From: Lytechinus pictus
Lineage: Eukaryota; Echinodermata; Echinoidea; Temnopleuroida; Toxopneustidae
Length of the DNA: 64,000 bases
Reading direction: 5' to 3'
NCBI RefSeq assembly: GCF_037042905.1
Contig: NW_026974141.1
Coordinates: forward strand, 2,171,001-2,235,000
The notes under the pieces were generated by a model, which saw only the letters and a program-made list of their open reading frames with translations, made no database searches and was not told where the DNA came from. A program made the translations under genes and the position numbers. This document shows, piece after piece, positions 63,642-64,000 of this stretch (its first letter is position 1; every line of letters begins with the position of its first letter).

Positions 63642-64000
63642 ATATTTTTGGAGTAATTCCAATTCATTATAGAGCACAGCACAATTGGGGAAATGAAATG
63701 GGCAAACTAAATGTTTATGGCCAATAAGAGGGGCACTGAATAAAGTATCCAATAATCTGCAGGCATAGACCCTGATTGAAACTTTGATCAACAAGTGGGC
63801 CTTCAAACAGTTCCATGACATTTGCTCCGGCGACAATTGTTCCGACGGAAAATCTTCATGTTAAGTCAAACATAAAACCTAACCTCCAAAACTAAATAAG
63901 CCCTTATCGGTAATCTTTATCTATACATTATTCTGAACCAAAAACTCTCATTACAATCCTACCTTGATCAGGCGCTCTAGCATTCAAAGAATTTCTTCCT
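63642..64000. other. NUP37 intron, end of window
   Basis: No certain exon. The last 40 bases, read on the minus strand, end at a donor-like AAGGTAGG (63960) in the right position to be the preceding NUP37 exon. However, the frame in phase with the exon at 63007 contains a TGA, so I do not annotate it as coding. Confidence 0.3.

Noticed and set aside
63960-64000. The preceding NUP37 exon at the window edge
   Set aside because: A donor-like site is in place, but the frame required to join phase 0 at 63007 contains TGA and the residues do not resemble the family.
1-64000. CRISPR arrays, bacterial operons, riboswitches
   Set aside because: The dispersed 15-bp motifs are not regularly spaced and lie inside transposons; split exons with GT-AG introns show the DNA is eukaryotic nuclear.

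Overview
The window is animal nuclear DNA, most likely from an echinoderm and probably a sea urchin. It has compact, conserved metazoan exons with GT-AG introns, AT-rich non-coding DNA, a CR1-type retrotransposon carrying a 2A-like DVETNPGP peptide (known from sea urchin non-LTR elements), abundant TTAA-flanked MITEs, hAT-like MITEs with C/G tracts, and tRNA-derived SINEs with ATT-repeat tails. The species assignment is inference; no rRNA or mitochondrial marker is present. Almost all long open frames in the window are transposon or low-complexity frames. The host coding sequence amounts to about 1.6 kb, in ten short exons. Three host genes are recognisable, all incomplete at their 5' ends. 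(1) TIGAR-like fructose-2,6-bisphosphatase, plus strand, four exons from 7535 to 14729, ending in a stop. (2) Mitochondrial ribosomal protein uL23m (MRPL23), plus strand, three exons from 45896 to 52231, ending in a stop. (3) Nucleoporin NUP37, minus strand, three 3' exons from 63007 down to 58693, ending in a stop. They share no pathway and are simply neighbours on the chromosome. Layout: 1-7534 is repeats (SINE end, TTAA MITE, hAT-like element with C/A tracts, a 1-kb GGGGCCCG-ended element, a CAGGGTGC MITE with 7-bp target duplication). 7535-14729 is TIGAR, whose introns hold a 2.8-kb hAT-type element with a perfect 8-bp target duplication (itself split by a tandem-repeat element), a GAT microsatellite and two nested TTAA-type MITEs. 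14730-20528 is 3' flanking DNA with several hairpin elements. About 20529-44000 is one retrotransposon locus: a nearly intact minus-strand CR1-like LINE broken up by at least six later insertions. These are a 0.93-kb TAGAC-ended element (C), a 4.0-kb TAGAC element (A) inside C, a second TAGAC element (B) at C's own target duplication, an L1-like LINE end inside B, an internally deleted Ty3/Gypsy-type LTR element, and a 3.4-kb DNA transposon inside one LTR. Target-site duplications support each step except the CR1 insertion itself. 45.9-52.6 kb is MRPL23, whose last intron holds a 4.4-kb element split by a 2.6-kb element. 52.6-58.6 kb is repeats and pyrimidine-rich DNA. 58.7-64 kb is NUP37 with a large fold-back repeat in an intron. 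The most unusual observation is a pair of DNA transposons (36631-40065 and 47711-50270). They share termini beginning GGTCRATTCCARCG and 4-bp target duplications, yet each carries its own dispersed array of a different motif of about 15 bp in both orientations (GTTACCTACGAATAC in one, GCGTAACGGACATGAC in the other). This looks like element-specific recognition sites that have diverged together with their recombinase. The TAGAC family, with 9-bp duplications, a RecQ-like helicase fragment, a small zinc-finger ORF and same-site tandem insertion, is the second candidate for something undescribed.
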